Origin: Archegozetes longisetosus
Taxonomy: Eukaryota > Arthropoda > Arachnida > Sarcoptiformes > Trhypochthoniidae
Direction: 5' to 3'
DNA length: 64,000 nt
Assembly (NCBI GenBank): GCA_018873245.2
Contig: JAEMBT020000005.1
Location: forward strand, 2,554,001 to 2,618,000
The notes beneath the pieces were generated by a model, which did not search any database, was not told the DNA's origin, and saw nothing but the letters and a program-made list of their open reading frames with translations. Below, in pieces: positions 14,218-28,869 of the stretch (the stretch's first letter is position 1; each line of letters opens with the position of its first letter). A program made the position numbers and the translations under genes.

Positions 14218-16593
14218 GATAGAGTGTAAGTGTTGAAAGATACAGTGTTAGGAAGAGAGCAAACAAGTCTGGATGTGCTTCATTATAATTTAATGTAGTA
14301 CAACATTAGTCTACTTAGCGAGAATAATAAAGCAAAGTTCACACTTTCTTCTCTTCTCTTTTATCTTTTATAATTAAGTACAAAGCTCTCATAGGCAAAC
14401 ATAAAGCATCTTTTCACCACTAATTCTTTGTCAGCCTTAATCACATTATCCCCACGAGTGGCTCAAAATGACTTAGTCTTTCTTAATGTTTTAGATTTGG
14501 AGAGGGGGGTAAAGAAGAAAAAGGAATAAAATAAAAAAGGGTTCGCAGACCACAAAAATCAAATTAGTCTAAGTGGATATTCTTGTCATACAACTGTTAT
14601 GACTTGAGGTTGCTTTGGAAACTCAAGAGTGAGAAGCTATGCCAAGCACGAACTCACCCTTTTTGGCATATAAGTAGTCCGTCAACCGGAAAATGACTAC
14701 CTTTATTCCCCTAACATTATTTTTTCATTCTAACATCAAGTGTTTTCAATAAACTTACTTTACTGTTTTCAATAAACTTTTCGCTCTATCTAATACTTAC
14801 TTTTCACTCTATCTAATACTTTATCTCTCACTCGTTTTACTCTAACTTCAATGCATTTTTCTATACAAATGGTATAACATTTACACGTGTTTCTAAACAG
14901 AAATGACACAATCTTTAGAAGAAATAAATTCCATCCAATCCCCTATTTTGCGAACTGTCTAAAGTTGTTTAAAATCAATTCTGCCTCATTTGTTCAATAA
15001 ATCAAATGACAAGCTGTTATAGCTATGAATAATTTCTAATAAGATCAAATTTGTTAATCAGGTGATTAACTAGTTTAAGAAAGTAGATTAGCTAGATAAA
15101 AACAAGAACATTTGATTGGGGCTTACGAGACACTAGACTTTAGAAGTAAGAAACAAATTGAAAGAAACTGATTTATATTCAATGCTATTTGATGTTGGTT
15201 AATCTCAAAACTGTCGTTAATACGTTGTGTTGAATTGGCATTCCAGTCCCTTTGGTGTGTTTATAGCTACACTTTTCTAATGCTATTCCACATCATTAGG
15301 TTTTTCTTTATGGTTTCCCCCAAATTGCTTTCTTGTAAGTATTATATAAGGCTAAGTAAATACTTAATGTTTAACTTATATATTTCCAACTTATGTGGCG
15401 TGTGTAATGTGCTTCGCAACAGGTCGCAACATATAAAGAGTACAGAAATTGAGATGAGGAAGAGTGTGAGAAAGAGGGGAGATTCATCTGATACCAACCA
15501 GTCTAAATCGTTGCCTAGAGTCAAGTCTGATTTTTTTCATATCAGCTTCAGCTTAATGCTTATATCTCTCCTCGTAAATCCTAAATATCTAAATATTCTA
15601 ACCTAAGAATCCATTCACTTGTAGTTACAATAATCGTATGACAAATATCCGTATAAATCGATTTAATTAGATTCTAAACGGTATGTTTCGATCACTTGAC
15701 TCTTGATATTCAAGGGTTTTATTGATTTGAAATTTTGAATATATTTAAACAAATTAAGCGTCAAATGAAATCAAAAGCCATAAATTTGATAGATTTGAGG
15801 CATGAAAAATTTAGTTTGTTTTCTCGTTGAGGAATATTTATTTACATTATTGAATATAATTACAAAATTTGTATTCAAAACAGTAGTTCTACTGTAATTG
15901 AATTGCTTTAATTGTTTTTAAAAACTACTTGAAAAATAGTGACATTTTCAAGAGTACTAGCAATCAATATATACAAGTGTTTACCAGAATCAAGTCCAAG
16001 ACAACATGTCTTGGATTAGGTGACATTTTATAGAAATAACTGAATATTTGAAAGTTTGTTTTAACTAATATATTTTAAAAGTTGTGCAAATTGTTCTATG
16101 ATTGAGTGCGCGATGTAATGCAGCACAACACCAGTCATACCTTACTTAGAAGAAGGCATAAGGAATAATATAGAAATCAACTTTACAAATATTCTCCATT
16201 TACTCAGTCTTTTACGTATATTTTCTCAATAAATTGAGCGAATCTTTATGATTAGGAAATAAAAAATAAAGATAAAAGACAATGAATTCTTATTAATTGT
16301 AGTAATAGTCTCGACTTGACATTGAGATTTATCTAAAATTCACTCTAATTTGATAAATACAATGATAGTGACAATTGATTAAAGAATGATCCATCAAATT
16401 AATGTCTACTGACAGAATGAATCAAATTTTTAGTCGTAGATCTGAAGTCTTGCCTAACAATGTTAAGTGATATACTTTAAGCAAACATGGGTTAAAAGCA
16501 AATTTCTATTTTAGTCTATGCTCTCAGTAATTATTCATCGGAGAAATGCTTCAAACTATAGATTTGAGTATTAGAGGCAATTTCAGTAAGAAT

Positions 16594-16654
16594 TAAGTTA
16601 AGCTAGACTAAGTTAGGTTAGACTAGGTTAGGTTAGACTAAGTTAGGCTAGTCA
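16594..16654 (+). repeat. Degenerate TTAGG-type tract
   Basis: Runs of GTTAGGTTAGACTAGGTTAG and variants, based on the TTAGG unit used at most arthropod telomeres. Too short and impure for a functional telomere; an interstitial telomere-like patch or a chance low-complexity repeat. Confidence 0.4.
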
Positions 16655-18944
16655 AGTGAACTCTGGTTGAAAACTGCTCATCAGTGCTTTTCAGTCTAAT
16701 TTGATGAAATTTCAAATTATCGATTCTATAAATATTGTTTTGAGTAATAAGCACTCTATATTTTTGTAAGAAATTCAATCTCTTTGTTTCAAACTGATTT
16801 CATGAGAACAATGCTCTAATAAACCAGAGAGTAATTATTGTACAGCACAATTCAAAATTGCCTTAAAATTGATTGCTTGCTAACATCATAGCAGATATGA
16901 GTTCATTTTCAACTGTTTTGTGCTAAAATACTAGAGAATAATTTATAAAATGTTTTATTTCAATGAAGATATGAACACTAACCTAATTCTTAAGTTCATT
17001 TTGGTTCTGGTCTACCAGTCAGACCACTGGGCTAACAAGATTGATAAGAGTTGCAATTTTAGCTAACGTTTTGATGATTTTACTTCAGTTTGTTTTATTA
17101 TAAGATGGAAAAACAATTCAAAACAGTTCAAAAGTATAAGTGACACATATTTTTGAAACTCATGTTTGATAAGAGACTATATTTTGAGAGATCTGGTCAC
17201 TATCTATTATACTAAGAGATGAATTGAAAGGATTTATGAATTGGTGTGTACAGTGTATTTATAGTATGAAATGATCTTTTAGGAAAATTGTTGAACTTTT
17301 GTTTTGTCTTTGAAATGTATTCGGGAGTCCATTAAGTCTAAATGCTTTGTTAGCATTTATTCTATAATAAACTGATCATTTTTTACAAACTACTATTGGC
17401 TAGAATTTCAAACCTGCAAATCGTTTTTAGCTTGACGCTTCTTAAAAGACTTAACTTAATTCTACCTACAATACAATGAAAATATGCCCTTTTGTTTAAT
17501 TATAATTAGACATTAGGTTGAATGCTTCTAAAATCGATTTTCTTCGACATTTTTCATATCTTTTTAGACCTTATGGTTTTAGTAAGTTTACAGGTATACA
17601 ATATTGCAGGTATACTACATTGCAGGTTCAAACATTTCTCAATATTACTTCCACAAATCTAAGTAGTAAAAATTCAGTTCATTTGACTCATATTCAACAT
17701 TTACATCTATTGAAATGAAAATGAATTTCTTTAGAAAATTTGATCGAATTATTTAGCGAACTAAAGTTTGAGTTAAATCAAAATCTATTGGTATTATGTG
17801 CAGCGCATGTTTTATCATGACTTAACTCTTAACTAATACGTTGACATTAGACTTACTTATGCAGTGATTCGATTTTCAACTAATATAACAACTAAAAGCT
17901 CTCTAAACTTATTAACCGATCGGCAAGAATCTTATGTTTGAAATGAAATTTTCATAATATTTCTATTTGTTTTCTTTCAAATATAGTAAAGTTATGAAAA
18001 CTTGTAAAGTATGATTCATTTGAATGAGCAATAAATAAAACGAATCAAACGTTTGATTATTGACGAAGAGCCAATATTTGAAGCTATGAACTTGATAGTA
18101 TGAGAACGTGAATAAATATACTTTGAAACGGTTGTTATTAAAAAGTTAGCTGTAATTTGAAATTGAAACCATGGGATGAATAGAGATAGCCTTGAATGAA
18201 GTGAAATAGTTTCTTTAGTAATAGCTTGAAGAATACGATTACAAAAATATAGGAGTCTTTAGATTGTTTCTATAAGGAACGAGAAAAATGAGCTATCTCA
18301 ATAATTATAGCAATTTATAACTCCATATCATAGTTACATATATAGATCTAAAGATAAATATTTGCCGACAACTCGTCTTAATTCTAAATCACTTTCGGCA
18401 ATCACTTAAGACTCTTTACGCAAAGTCTGTTCGTAATTAATTAATCGAAAAATAGCTTTTGTATTGAAACAATCGCTTAGAAAGTTTCAGTATGAAGTTC
18501 TTAATTAAACAAAATAATTTCTGTATACAATCAAAATCAAAGTAATAATTGAATAATGTATATAAATATTAATTTGTTTGTTGAAAACAGTCGATTTGAC
18601 AGTTTTTGATTCCATTGATTGTATGACAAAAGGCTAGAACAGGAAACCACTTACTGGGGTTTAGTTTGTTTTATTGGATTTAATAGTGACCCAATCGATG
18701 GATCAATAGCTACATGGAAGACAAAAGGCATAATATTCATAGTATTGATTGGGTGGGGGAAAGTGAAGCAAAGTTAAGATACTTTATTAAGTTGCACGCA
18801 AGCAATCAGGCACTACTTAATACTTAACTAAATTTTAGAAATGCATTAATCGTTACAAAAGACTACATAGCAGTTGGTTGTGGTAATGCTAAAGTATTTC
18901 AATTGTCATGCAAAATGAAACACGAAACTGTTTTTAACTTTTCT

Positions 18945-18948
<4 letters not shown>

Positions 18949-18992
<44 letters not shown>
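18949..18992. repeat. (CT)n microsatellite
   Basis: About 44 bases, uninterrupted. Confidence 0.9.
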
Positions 18993-18993
<1 letters not shown>

Positions 18994-19521
18994 AACTCTC
19001 TGAAATTCTCACTCCACTACTCTCTTATCTGAGATAAGTCTCTGCTCTGAATATTAGACAAAGTTATAGTTGATGTGAGTGTCTCTCGTTTGTTCGCCAC
19101 TTGTTTAATATGCGTTTTGGCGTGGAATTAGTAGAGTTGAAGTAAGTTTTTGGCGCTGATCTGAACGTTTTATAGTTATAGTGATGAGTAGTGAGGCATA
19201 AACTAAGGTTGTGCTGAACTTAGGTTGAGTTGAACTTAGGTTGAGCTTTTGCGTGAGATGTACAGTTGCCATAGCGATAAAGGATTGATTAGTAATTAAC
19301 CGTAGAATTAATTATTGTCTGACGTGACACTACAACCAAATGCATATAAGCTTCCATTGCTTTAGGCTTTACTTTGCTTTAGTTTGAGCTTTGAAGCGGC
19401 CTTTCATTTTACTTTAGTTTTCTCTATACACATAAGGACTTTTGTGAACATCTCTCCATTTGCTCTACTAGTTCTTTGCCTTGTCTACCCTTTCACTTCA
19501 TATGCCGAGTCACGATGCAAT

Positions 19522-19522
<1 letters not shown>

Positions 19523-19566
<44 letters not shown>
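19523..19566. repeat. (CT)n microsatellite
   Basis: About 44 bases, only 530 bases from the previous tract. Confidence 0.9.
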
Positions 19567-19567
<1 letters not shown>

Positions 19568-20737
19568 GTGCCAAAGCAAAGACTCAAAGATTTATGAGTC
19601 GCAGTTCTAGCAGTTATACCATTGCCTTTTGTGGTTTTCAACAATGAGAAATTGAGCTGAAGTTTGAGCTTGGCTCTTCTTCAACTAATACCATTCACTA
19701 TATGTTTGCACTGTATTTGTTCCAAACATGTCACTCGCATTTCTTGCATAATTTCTTGAAGCAGATAAAGGCTTTTGTCAAAGATAATCACATAATTAAC
19801 AATAAATTGAAGAATATGTCGTCCATTATGTCATATGTCGCCCATTATGTGAATAGAGTTGAAATCGAGTGGTATTTCTTAAATCAAATAAAGTGAATAT
19901 ACCTTACGATTTGTGGAAACATTTATTCCCTGTCTGTTGTCATCATTAACTCATTAAATGTTTTATTCATTCATTTATTCTTTTGACCCCAGAGGCGCTC
20001 TCTTTACTCTGTGATCCTCTGCGTTTTTTATCAAAAATAAATTGATTTGTTGAACTTTTTTAGACTCTATTAAATAGGGTTTGATATACAGTATGTACTT
20101 CGGGGACTGAGAGTTTTTTTATAACGTTTTATTAGATCATTATGCAAATTGGTTGCGGTACTTCCCAGTCATTTATGTGAGCATATAGTTCAGTGTAATG
20201 TATATAAGGTTAGATGGATAAAAAAACGGTTCTAAAAGGCTTAAACCTTTCATGCATGTAATATTGTTGGCACAATCAGCCACAAAAGGCATTAAAGTAC
20301 ACTTAACAACATTTCCAAAAGGAAGATCTAAGTTAACATTAAGTAAAGAGAATACTAGTCAGCCTTACATATTGTATACACAAGTAATTTAAAGCTCTAA
20401 CGCATCTCAACTCCTTATGTGTCACATAATCACATCACTAAAGAGGCTTTTCTTTAAGGATCGCTTAGCTTTTTGTTATCTATATTTCTCCCGAGGAATT
20501 ATTTATTAAAAGCAATGATTACGTAAAATAAAGACACTCATCAAGTAAGAGATATAGTAACAGATATATAGCGATACTTTTCTCTATTATTCTGTTCGGA
20601 ATTTCATTTCTCAAAGGAGAAAATGCATTAAGCCTTTAATACCTTAACTGCGCCAAACATGGCCGCAAGACTAGTTTGTGGATGTCATCAACTTAATGTA
20701 TTTGCCGATACATACACTTCACATACATATTGTCGCT

Positions 20738-20798
20738 TCATTGCCATAAAGTCCTATCTATAATTTAAATTAGACTGTAGATAGCACTTTGTAGCACT
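20738..20798. mobile_element. Mini inverted-repeat element, copy A
   Basis: About 61 bp. The left arm reads TCATTGCCATAAAGTCCTAT and the right arm GATAGCACTTTGTAGCACT, which is nearly its inverse complement, around a 20-25 base AT-rich middle. Related copies are at 47.3, 56.0 and 56.7 kb. No coding capacity. Looks like a very short MITE. Confidence 0.5.
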
Positions 20799-21356
20799 TT
20801 ATAGTAGTCTAAACACAATATATTAGAATAAGTATATATAGACATATAACTTATATAACATATAGACATATAACAGATATATATAACAGAATATATATAA
20901 CAGATATATAATTTATTGAAGAATCAGACAGAATTAGACATTTCTAATTCTAGTAATACTAGAGACGCAGAAAAGCAATTTTCACTGCTTTCTATGCAAA
21001 TCTATGCCTCACTGCGAGCATTACTGCCCACAAATTTTTCTTCGCATTTAGTAATTAGTAAAGCATAAGGATTGCTCTTTTGTATTTACCCCTGAGGCAC
21101 AGTAAGCCTGTCAAGATGTAGATGGATTCTAAGTCAACTTTTAACATTCATACATATATTCAGTATTAAGGAAGCAGAGCCGTAGGTCTCTTGTAAACAG
21201 TAATTATCAACGGCTAGAGCAAAATTTTGTGCAAATTATATTTGGTTCTGCTCTGCAAATTTATGCAACTTTCAGGGTATGTTATTCGGTCTCATTCCTA
21301 TGTCGAAGATTCATTAGAGAAGGAGAGAGTGAGAGAGCAAGCCTGAGAGTGAGAGA

Positions 21357-21358
<2 letters not shown>

Positions 21359-21391
<33 letters not shown>
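21359..21391. repeat. (AG)n microsatellite
   Basis: About 33 bases, preceded by impure GAGAGTGAGAG words. Confidence 0.9.
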
Positions 21392-21393
<2 letters not shown>

Positions 21394-22684
21394 CTAAACA
21401 TAATAGAGACTTGCATTAAAGTTTGTTATTTTTATAAGAGAATTTCAAATTGAATTGAGAGAAAGAGTTAAACTAAGATTTAAAGTTGCATAACAACTAA
21501 TTTGTCTGCGATTTGCGTGCGCTGATAGGATGGAGTTTAGGGAGTGTTATAGCCTTAGAGATAGAAATGTTTATATGAACAAAACAGATGATGGTTTAAA
21601 GCTTAAGTTTAGAATTGGATTTATAATAAAAGTAAAACTTGGTTGAGAACATTCCTTGATGATAGGATTCCGTTAGATATCAAACCACATTTGATTGTAG
21701 AAAATCGCTGGCATTCCTTCCGGTGTGTTAGTCACACATTATAGTCAAAGTTTTCCACTTAAGTTAGCATCCAATAGAATAAACAGCATTCATATTGATT
21801 AAAAAGTAGTGAAAGCAGTTTCAATAATAAAGTTAAGGAACAAGTCATTTTCCAATCTGATTGTGCTTTTGGTTCAGCTCTATTTTTCAACTTTTCAGGC
21901 TTTACTTCGATAAATTATTATCGAATTGCAAAGGAATACAACTAAAGGACATTTTTGTCATGATTCAATCGAAAAGTCAGTTTTCTGAGAGTTAGCTCGT
22001 GATTGTTGTTACAAATATGTAAACTATGTGGCACAAAATTTTCAAACTCTAGATTTTCGAATTACTATTTGCTATAAGTCTAATATTATCAAACATGTTC
22101 ACAATGACAGCATATGAGTATTATTTGGTTTGGTATCTGATACACAGTAGTGTCTGTTTAAGCCTATGGTCAAATCTTTAGGAAAACATATCCACATATT
22201 GTGGTCAGATTTTCATTCCATATAATGTTACGCAGTGGGAGATTCCCAAACAAATCAAAATCAACGCTAACTTGTTGAATGTTATTACAAATTCAAAAAC
22301 AGCGTTAGTGTGAAGCAAAAAGCAGTTATGCATAATATTAGGAAAAGGGGGAGAAAGAGAATCAGTCGATGTATAACTGTATAGTGTATTGAGAAGTGAA
22401 CTCTTCTCGGCTTTTGTACTGTAGGTTTGATGTTGCGAAAAAACCTGAAAAAAGGCTTCAGCTGCAGAAGCGAACAATAAAAAGAGACGAAATGGGTCGA
22501 GAAATGTATTTATGCAGTTTCTCAAAAACAGGAATCAGACACATTATGGACACGTGCCTGAGTAATAAGTGCTATGTGGGACAGTCGTAGGTAAACTCAA
22601 GTAATATAGTTGCCCCCTTTCGCTCTTTTTAGCTCTTTTTCACTCTCTTTGCTCCAATTTCGCGTTTCTCAACTAAAGCCAATT

Positions 22685-22736
22685 GGTTCTGTTATTCGCT
22701 TCTTCTATTCGGTTCTGTTATTCGCTTCTTCTATTC
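22685..22736. repeat. Perfect 26-bp tandem duplication
   Basis: The unit at 22685-22710 is repeated without change at 22711-22736 (begins GGTTCTGTTATTCGC). A recent duplication, next to a pyrimidine-rich run. Confidence 0.8.
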
Positions 22737-25700
22737 TCCTATTTTTTTGTGTACAGTTATAAAGCGATAGCATAGCGTCGAAGCTGACAACAAACTACAT
22801 AATCTAATTGATAAGAAATCAGCTGCGCTGGACTTGACTATGAATGGTTTCTTAGTTGTAGCTGTAATAAACAGGACGAACTGAGAAAGGGGGAAATGAA
22901 GAGTGAAGCAGTGGTGTTTGATATAAACAGCCATTGTCCAAATGACTAGACAGTAGAGAACAGTTATCATTTGTGCAGAACCGAAAGTGTGGCATTGCAT
23001 GCATGACAAACACTGACCGGAGAGTATTTTGTGACTGGTTGAAGGATCGCGTGCCGTCCTTTAACCTAGTGTCCTGTTGAAAATGTTGGTATTGCTAGTG
23101 ATAGTGGCAGGTGATCAGTAGAGATATTGGATTGTAAACAAACCATATTGCGATATATGGCTGAATCATTGGCTATAAAGAATGAATAGCATAGAGACGG
23201 CAGAATGAGTAGAGGCTCTGAGTTGAGGCTCTGAGTTGAGGCTCTCTTTCTATCCCATTAGTTTCTAATTCTTGCGCTTTTAGCGACATATCAATAAATG
23301 GTTTTACTTTTGCTTACTTGACCACTTCATCTGTCAAATGATGTATTGAATGTTTGTAGTAATGCTCAGCTGGTCGTTGTCGTTAACCTCTTCATCCCTC
23401 ATTACAAGCGTCAAGAATTGTAGCATTTTGAAGGTCAGTGGGCCAAATATCTATTAAGACTGTCTGAATGGGTATTCTATACACTTCTTTGGTCAATGCA
23501 CTAATGTAAAGGACAACAGAGTCAATTGTAAGAGGTTTCCGACCTGAAAGGGTTCAACGAATTGACAATCTGTTGTGGTCGAAACTAACTTAACCAAGTT
23601 TTCACTGACACACATAAATCTTTTGCTCAGTTACTTAAACCGAAATTTATGGGTATTAGCTCTGAGAAGGCCTAAACCTAAGATTCTGTTCAAACAATAA
23701 TATTTGATTTTGTCTCATATGAAAGACAAGACAATTTGGTCTTTTAATGAGTTAGTATTAACTAGAATGGGAACGTTGATAGCCTAAAATCAGTGCTTAA
23801 AACCATGAAACGAATGGATAATAAAATAAAAATAAAGCGGAAACTTAAAGTTTAAGCTCTCGCCTTTGATGAAAATTGGCGTGCTTTCAGTTACTTAGTA
23901 TTGATATGAGATATTACTAAACTGGTAACTATTGCACGATAAAAAATATAAGACATTAAATCATTATTAATAATGCAATTATTATTATTATTTTGCCCCA
24001 ATCTGGTTACTCAGGCTTACTGTGCCTTTGCATTGAGATGATGGTCTTAATAGCTCAATCAATAGATACCTCTTATCAAATAGTTTGTCATCTCTACCAA
24101 AGCAAATGATATACTCTCATGCATGCGTGCACTTATTGAATTTAACATTAACTTACAGAAAGTTAGCCCACTTTTCTATTGATTGTTAGCCTTACTTAAC
24201 GGACTTTCTCCTAAGGAATATTACGCTTTGCATAATTTATTTATTTACAGTAATAATAGTATACAAGCATTTGGTATACAATGGAGAATAGATTACATTA
24301 GAAAGACTATGCTTTATATAAACTAGTATTAAGCTCTTAAAAGCAGAGTCAAAGTATAACTTATAGAATATGATAGAGTAATAATTTAGATGCAAAACTT
24401 TTACCTTAGAAAGCATTGCGTATCTAACATGAATTGAGCGCAAATTGTTCAAATCGACTACAAGACCACTTTGTAATGAGCTTTACTCTTAAATCTTTAT
24501 TGTTTGTTTTACTAATGGAAAAGTCGTTAGAGGAGCAAAAGGACATTTTGAAGGAAAATAATAGTCATTATTGCATATGTTTTATTGCTATAATGGCATT
24601 CTGGCGACTTGTCATATTAGTTTCTTGTTTAGGGACAATCATATCATTTCAAATATACTTAAGTGTTTACTACATCTAACTTACTGTGTATTTGAGAAAT
24701 TACTAATAACCAAATGATACATACCACTTACTACAATCAACTTTATTTACAATATACTCTATCAAATAATAGAAATTTGATGAGCTCTCACTCAGCTCAC
24801 TCTTAGAGTAAACATTGAGTTAGAGACATGCCTACTATTCCTCGTGAACATTTTCTTCAGTGTTGGCAAAGAATTTTAGTGGTTAGATGGTGAACGTATC
24901 CTACATGATAGTGGTTTGTCATAATAAATAAGTTTTAATAGTGTTTCTAAGGGGTAGAAATATTATCTATGCTTTAGTTTTTACTTTAAACAAAGTAAAA
25001 CACCATTTGCTTTGCAATCCAAGGACATAACTTAGTGTGTGTTCGCCTCAAAAAAGTTATATAACTATTAACCACTAAGTGAACTATAGCTAAAACTTAA
25101 ATAATAAATTGTGAAATAATACATACGAATTGTATTGTCACTCAAAGAAGTGCAGAACGTAAACACAGGTGCAGATTCTGCTCTTTTTAATATATTGTTT
25201 GGTGTACTTTTGCTCAACACACTTATTGCATAGTATTAATGAAAAGTGAAGCTGAGAAAGCATCATCATTACAGTGTTTAGTTATAGTTTCGTTTCAGTT
25301 TAGTCAGAGTTTTAGCTGAAGTTTAGTTGAAATTTAGTTAAAATTTAGTTAGCTTGTAGAGAAGAGTCATAAGAAAAGTGAACAACATATGCAACAACTG
25401 CTGTTTAAACATCTTGTTTTGTACTTTTGTCATTAAAATATCAATAATGGAGAAGCTTTGAGAAGTAGCTCAATATTAATAATAACAGAAGCCAGTCATG
25501 CATTGAAATAGACTGCCAGAGCAGAGTATAGTTTGAATATATGAGCTAAGAGTATATATGATATATGCATAAAAGTCATAAAACTAGTACGTAATACACA
25601 TTCTGAATGATTGGCGCATTTCTTACATGTTATATATCATACATTTATAGGTATTGAGTATATTCAGTAATGATGAATAATAAATTGATATTCAATTGAG

Positions 25701-28700
25701 TGCCAGTCTCCACATGTTTCCTATTGTCATGTGATTAAAAAGCCAACTATTTATTCATTCGGGAGAGTTTTGAGACATAGGAAAGTCTAGTTCAATATGA
25801 GGGGAAACTTGGCAAGAGAAAGTGGTAGACGCTGTCGAGAGCAATAGTAATAGTGATACTGAAAACGAAACAAATTCATTTTGATTGTGGTCCGTCTGCT
25901 GAGTGTTCAGCGTTTGTCTCTCCCCCCCCCCTAAAGACTAATTCCCTGCCGTTATATATATTTGATTTTGGGAGAAAGTTCTATGACCTTAAAGCAATGC
26001 ACCGCTTTCTATGCAGTTATAAGTTTTAGTCTAACTAATAATGAGTCCCGTTTTAAGTCCGCAAGACTTTTCAAGCCACCTGCCCCTGTCTCAGAGTCGA
26101 ACCAACGACTTGTTTTTCGCAATTTCGGAAATTCGCTGCCTTTCACTGAACATCTGGAGCGCGTGCCACACACGCACGTTCTAATGTCATGGCAACCTTA
26201 AGCGAAAGTGCAAAATCTCCAGCACGTGATGGGCACACGACAAGACCTCCCCCGCTATGTTCATGCAATGCACCAAAACTTTTTTCACTTTGAATAGTTT
26301 CTTTTTTTTGTCCCGTTACAGACTTATTGTACTTTTCTCTTATTTTTCTCTAACATTACAATCTCTTTCCCCTCAAATTTTCCCCAGAGATATATGTTTT
26401 GAACATTTCTCTGTCTGTTGTATCGTATTATATCGTATTTTTGTTTAATCAGTAAAAGTTAGATCATATTGAAAGTTTATTCTTTAGAATAAGTTTTATT
26501 TATTCCTTACATAAACAAAGTAGAGATAAGATATTAGTTGGTATCAAATGCAATACCTAGAAAAGTTTGCAGTTCGAGTTAGACGTAAATAAGAGAATGT
26601 ATAGTAAGTTAACCTCGCCTAACGCATAGGAGAATTTGATGCAGATCTTATGCGCCGCTACTTATGAAGTGAGGGCTCAGACCAACGCAGCAGGTATGCA
26701 ATTTACAGTAACCTTATGGCATTCTATACTATAGTATATTTTCTTTCGCTTTCAATATTGTTATATAAAATATATAAGTTTTCACTCCAAACTATTTCGC
26801 ACAATAAGGCATTATTTTGGGGTTCAGCAGTGGGGCCAACTATTCAATGACTTGATATTGAAATCACAGTTTCTGACTCAGCTATCATGATTGTAATCAT
26901 AAGAAGTTAGTACATTTCGATCAATTGAATTTTGAAAACTGAGCTAAAACTCTGAAAAACGCAGCTGTTTTTGCTTTTTGATTACCCACTAATACAAGCA
27001 TATGAAAATAAATTTAATTTCAAGGATTTTCTAAATTCATGTCAAGTTGATATTTTCAGCTAAATAGTTCTTTTTTATAAGTTGAATCACATTATAATTA
27101 GGACTTAAGAGTGTTTGGAGGACTTTTGTCAGGTAATGATTGGGAGAAACTAGAAGTGAAAATAAGAATGATTGATAATTTTTGATTATAGTCTGAAACT
27201 GTCGGACGTGTAGTTTGATCTTAGATCAAACTTTTCAAACCAATCCCTATTCCATAACTGAAAATAATATTCAAACAGTTGGTGTTCCTTCTAATGTGAA
27301 AGCGTGCTATTTATTAGATGGCTGTCAGAGAGGCTTTGCATAGTATTTGTGTGATATTTGCCATAATGCAGGTGCGATTCTGGTACTACTGTCTGATTAA
27401 GGCTTTCTAAAAAGCGAGAGCGGAGGACCCGGAAAAAAGTTTACACTAAAAAAAGTAAAGACTGGGTTCCTCGCCGTTTCTTTGCCAATGTCAGAGCTAT
27501 AATCATAATACGGATGACTTTGGCTTTGGTTAAGCTTTGAAAATAATTCAAGGGCAATATCGACAACAACTACCGTTTTTTTCTATTCTTAACACTCAGG
27601 CACGCGTTACGCGACTTGCCCTAAAGCCACTCCTTTAATAGAGGAGAGAGTGAAAAACTTCCGGGTTTGGCCTTAAAAACATATTGAAAACTGAGTGAGA
27701 GTGAGTTGAGAAACACAACAGATATTAGAGTAAAGTAGTCTTTGATCGGTAAAGAAAGTGATTTTGCTTTCAAGGGCGCACTTTGGCGAAAATGCTATCA
27801 AACAAAAAGGAGGACCGCTATAACTGTCTATAACGTGCTGAACAGCTGCACGTGAAACACTTTTCTTTACCAGTAATAACACATTCAAATTTATCATTTC
27901 AGGAAATTGTGAGTAAGCTTTCACTTGAATTTACATTTTGTTGTTGCCTTATTTTTCTTCCGGGATTTTCAGTCAAAAGCGGCAATTCGTGATCAAAAAA
28001 TGGAGAGTAAATAATCCCTGAACTGAAGGCAAGTGATTTTGATAGAATTAAGTGACTGGACTGATGGTTAAGTTTAATGTTGGAATTAGACGCAATGTTC
28101 AAGTTTCATATTTGTGAGTTAGGCTATAATTGACCGATGATTTATTTAGTAAGAACCAGTGTATATGCAAATACACACTGCAAACATAACAAATCTACAT
28201 ATGGTTTATAACATAAAAACTTATTGTGAGTTCTGCGCAAAGTATTAAACAGTTTAGTGACCTAGTCCTCTAAACATTATTACTTCTAATAGTAATCGAT
28301 AGCAGAAGAAACCTAAATCAACATAATGGGGTACCGATTGGAAGGAAAGTGAAAAGATTTTCATAGCGTATTAAGAGATAAAGGGGTTTAAGGCTATGAA
28401 TATATGCATTTGGAAGATAACAGTATTGTAAGCGTGCAATGCGCGCGTGTGTTGCACGTACAGTAAGGGAGGCTATGAGGCTATTGCACCTCTAGGTACG
28501 AAGTGAGCCATAGAGCCATATGACTCATATTGAGGTTATTCGTGGTCAATATCAATGCTGCAATTTTTTCCTCCCCATTCTCTGCTGTTGTTAAGATCCC
28601 CTCGAATAAGTTCTTATACGGTTGAAAACAGGCTTCAGACATGTCGCGTACCAAACATTTGAAAAAACGCTAAGGCACTCATTCTGCACGCGCACACCGG

Positions 28701-28869
28701 GACAGGTGGCACGAGGGGGTGTTCTTCTGTCTCGTGGCGCGGGGGTGTCCAATAATTGCATTGAATGTTAGCCAAGAGGGGATGAATGACTCTTGAAAGT
28801 GGGGATCGGTAGAGGTTGTGGGGATGAGAGTCGGCAGAAAAGCAAAAGTAGGAGGTTTTGAGGGTAGAG

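Larger units (their letters stand above)
4491..28680. other. Long gene-free stretch, left part
   Basis: No convincing exon on either strand. Open frames are short (mostly under 100 codons), many are Leu/Ser or Arg/Glu runs from AG/CT microsatellites, and none shows a domain. The stretch contains the AG/CT tracts listed separately, a mini inverted-repeat element at 20738-20798, TTAGG-like patches near 16.6 and 19.2 kb, a 26-bp tandem duplication at 22685-22736, and slightly GC-richer islands near 9.94-10.27 kb and 26.0-26.25 kb. By position it could hold distant control elements of prospero, but that is inference. Confidence 0.6.

Noticed and set aside
14078-14266. Leu-Ser repeat protein on the minus strand
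   Set aside because: Entirely a translation of the 81-base AG tract; the same applies to Leu-Ser or Arg-Glu frames at 2.1, 19.4, 21.2 and 29.9 kb.
15235-15606. 123-codon frame, the longest in the desert
   Set aside because: Hydrophobic and basic stretches look random, it starts at a non-ATG codon, and a 60-codon frame lies antisense; no family recognised.
26158-26190. Hairpin like the anticodon arm of a tRNA-Val (CAC)
   Set aside because: The five-base stem and seven-base loop are there, but there is no B box or T arm at the right distance and position 33 is not T.
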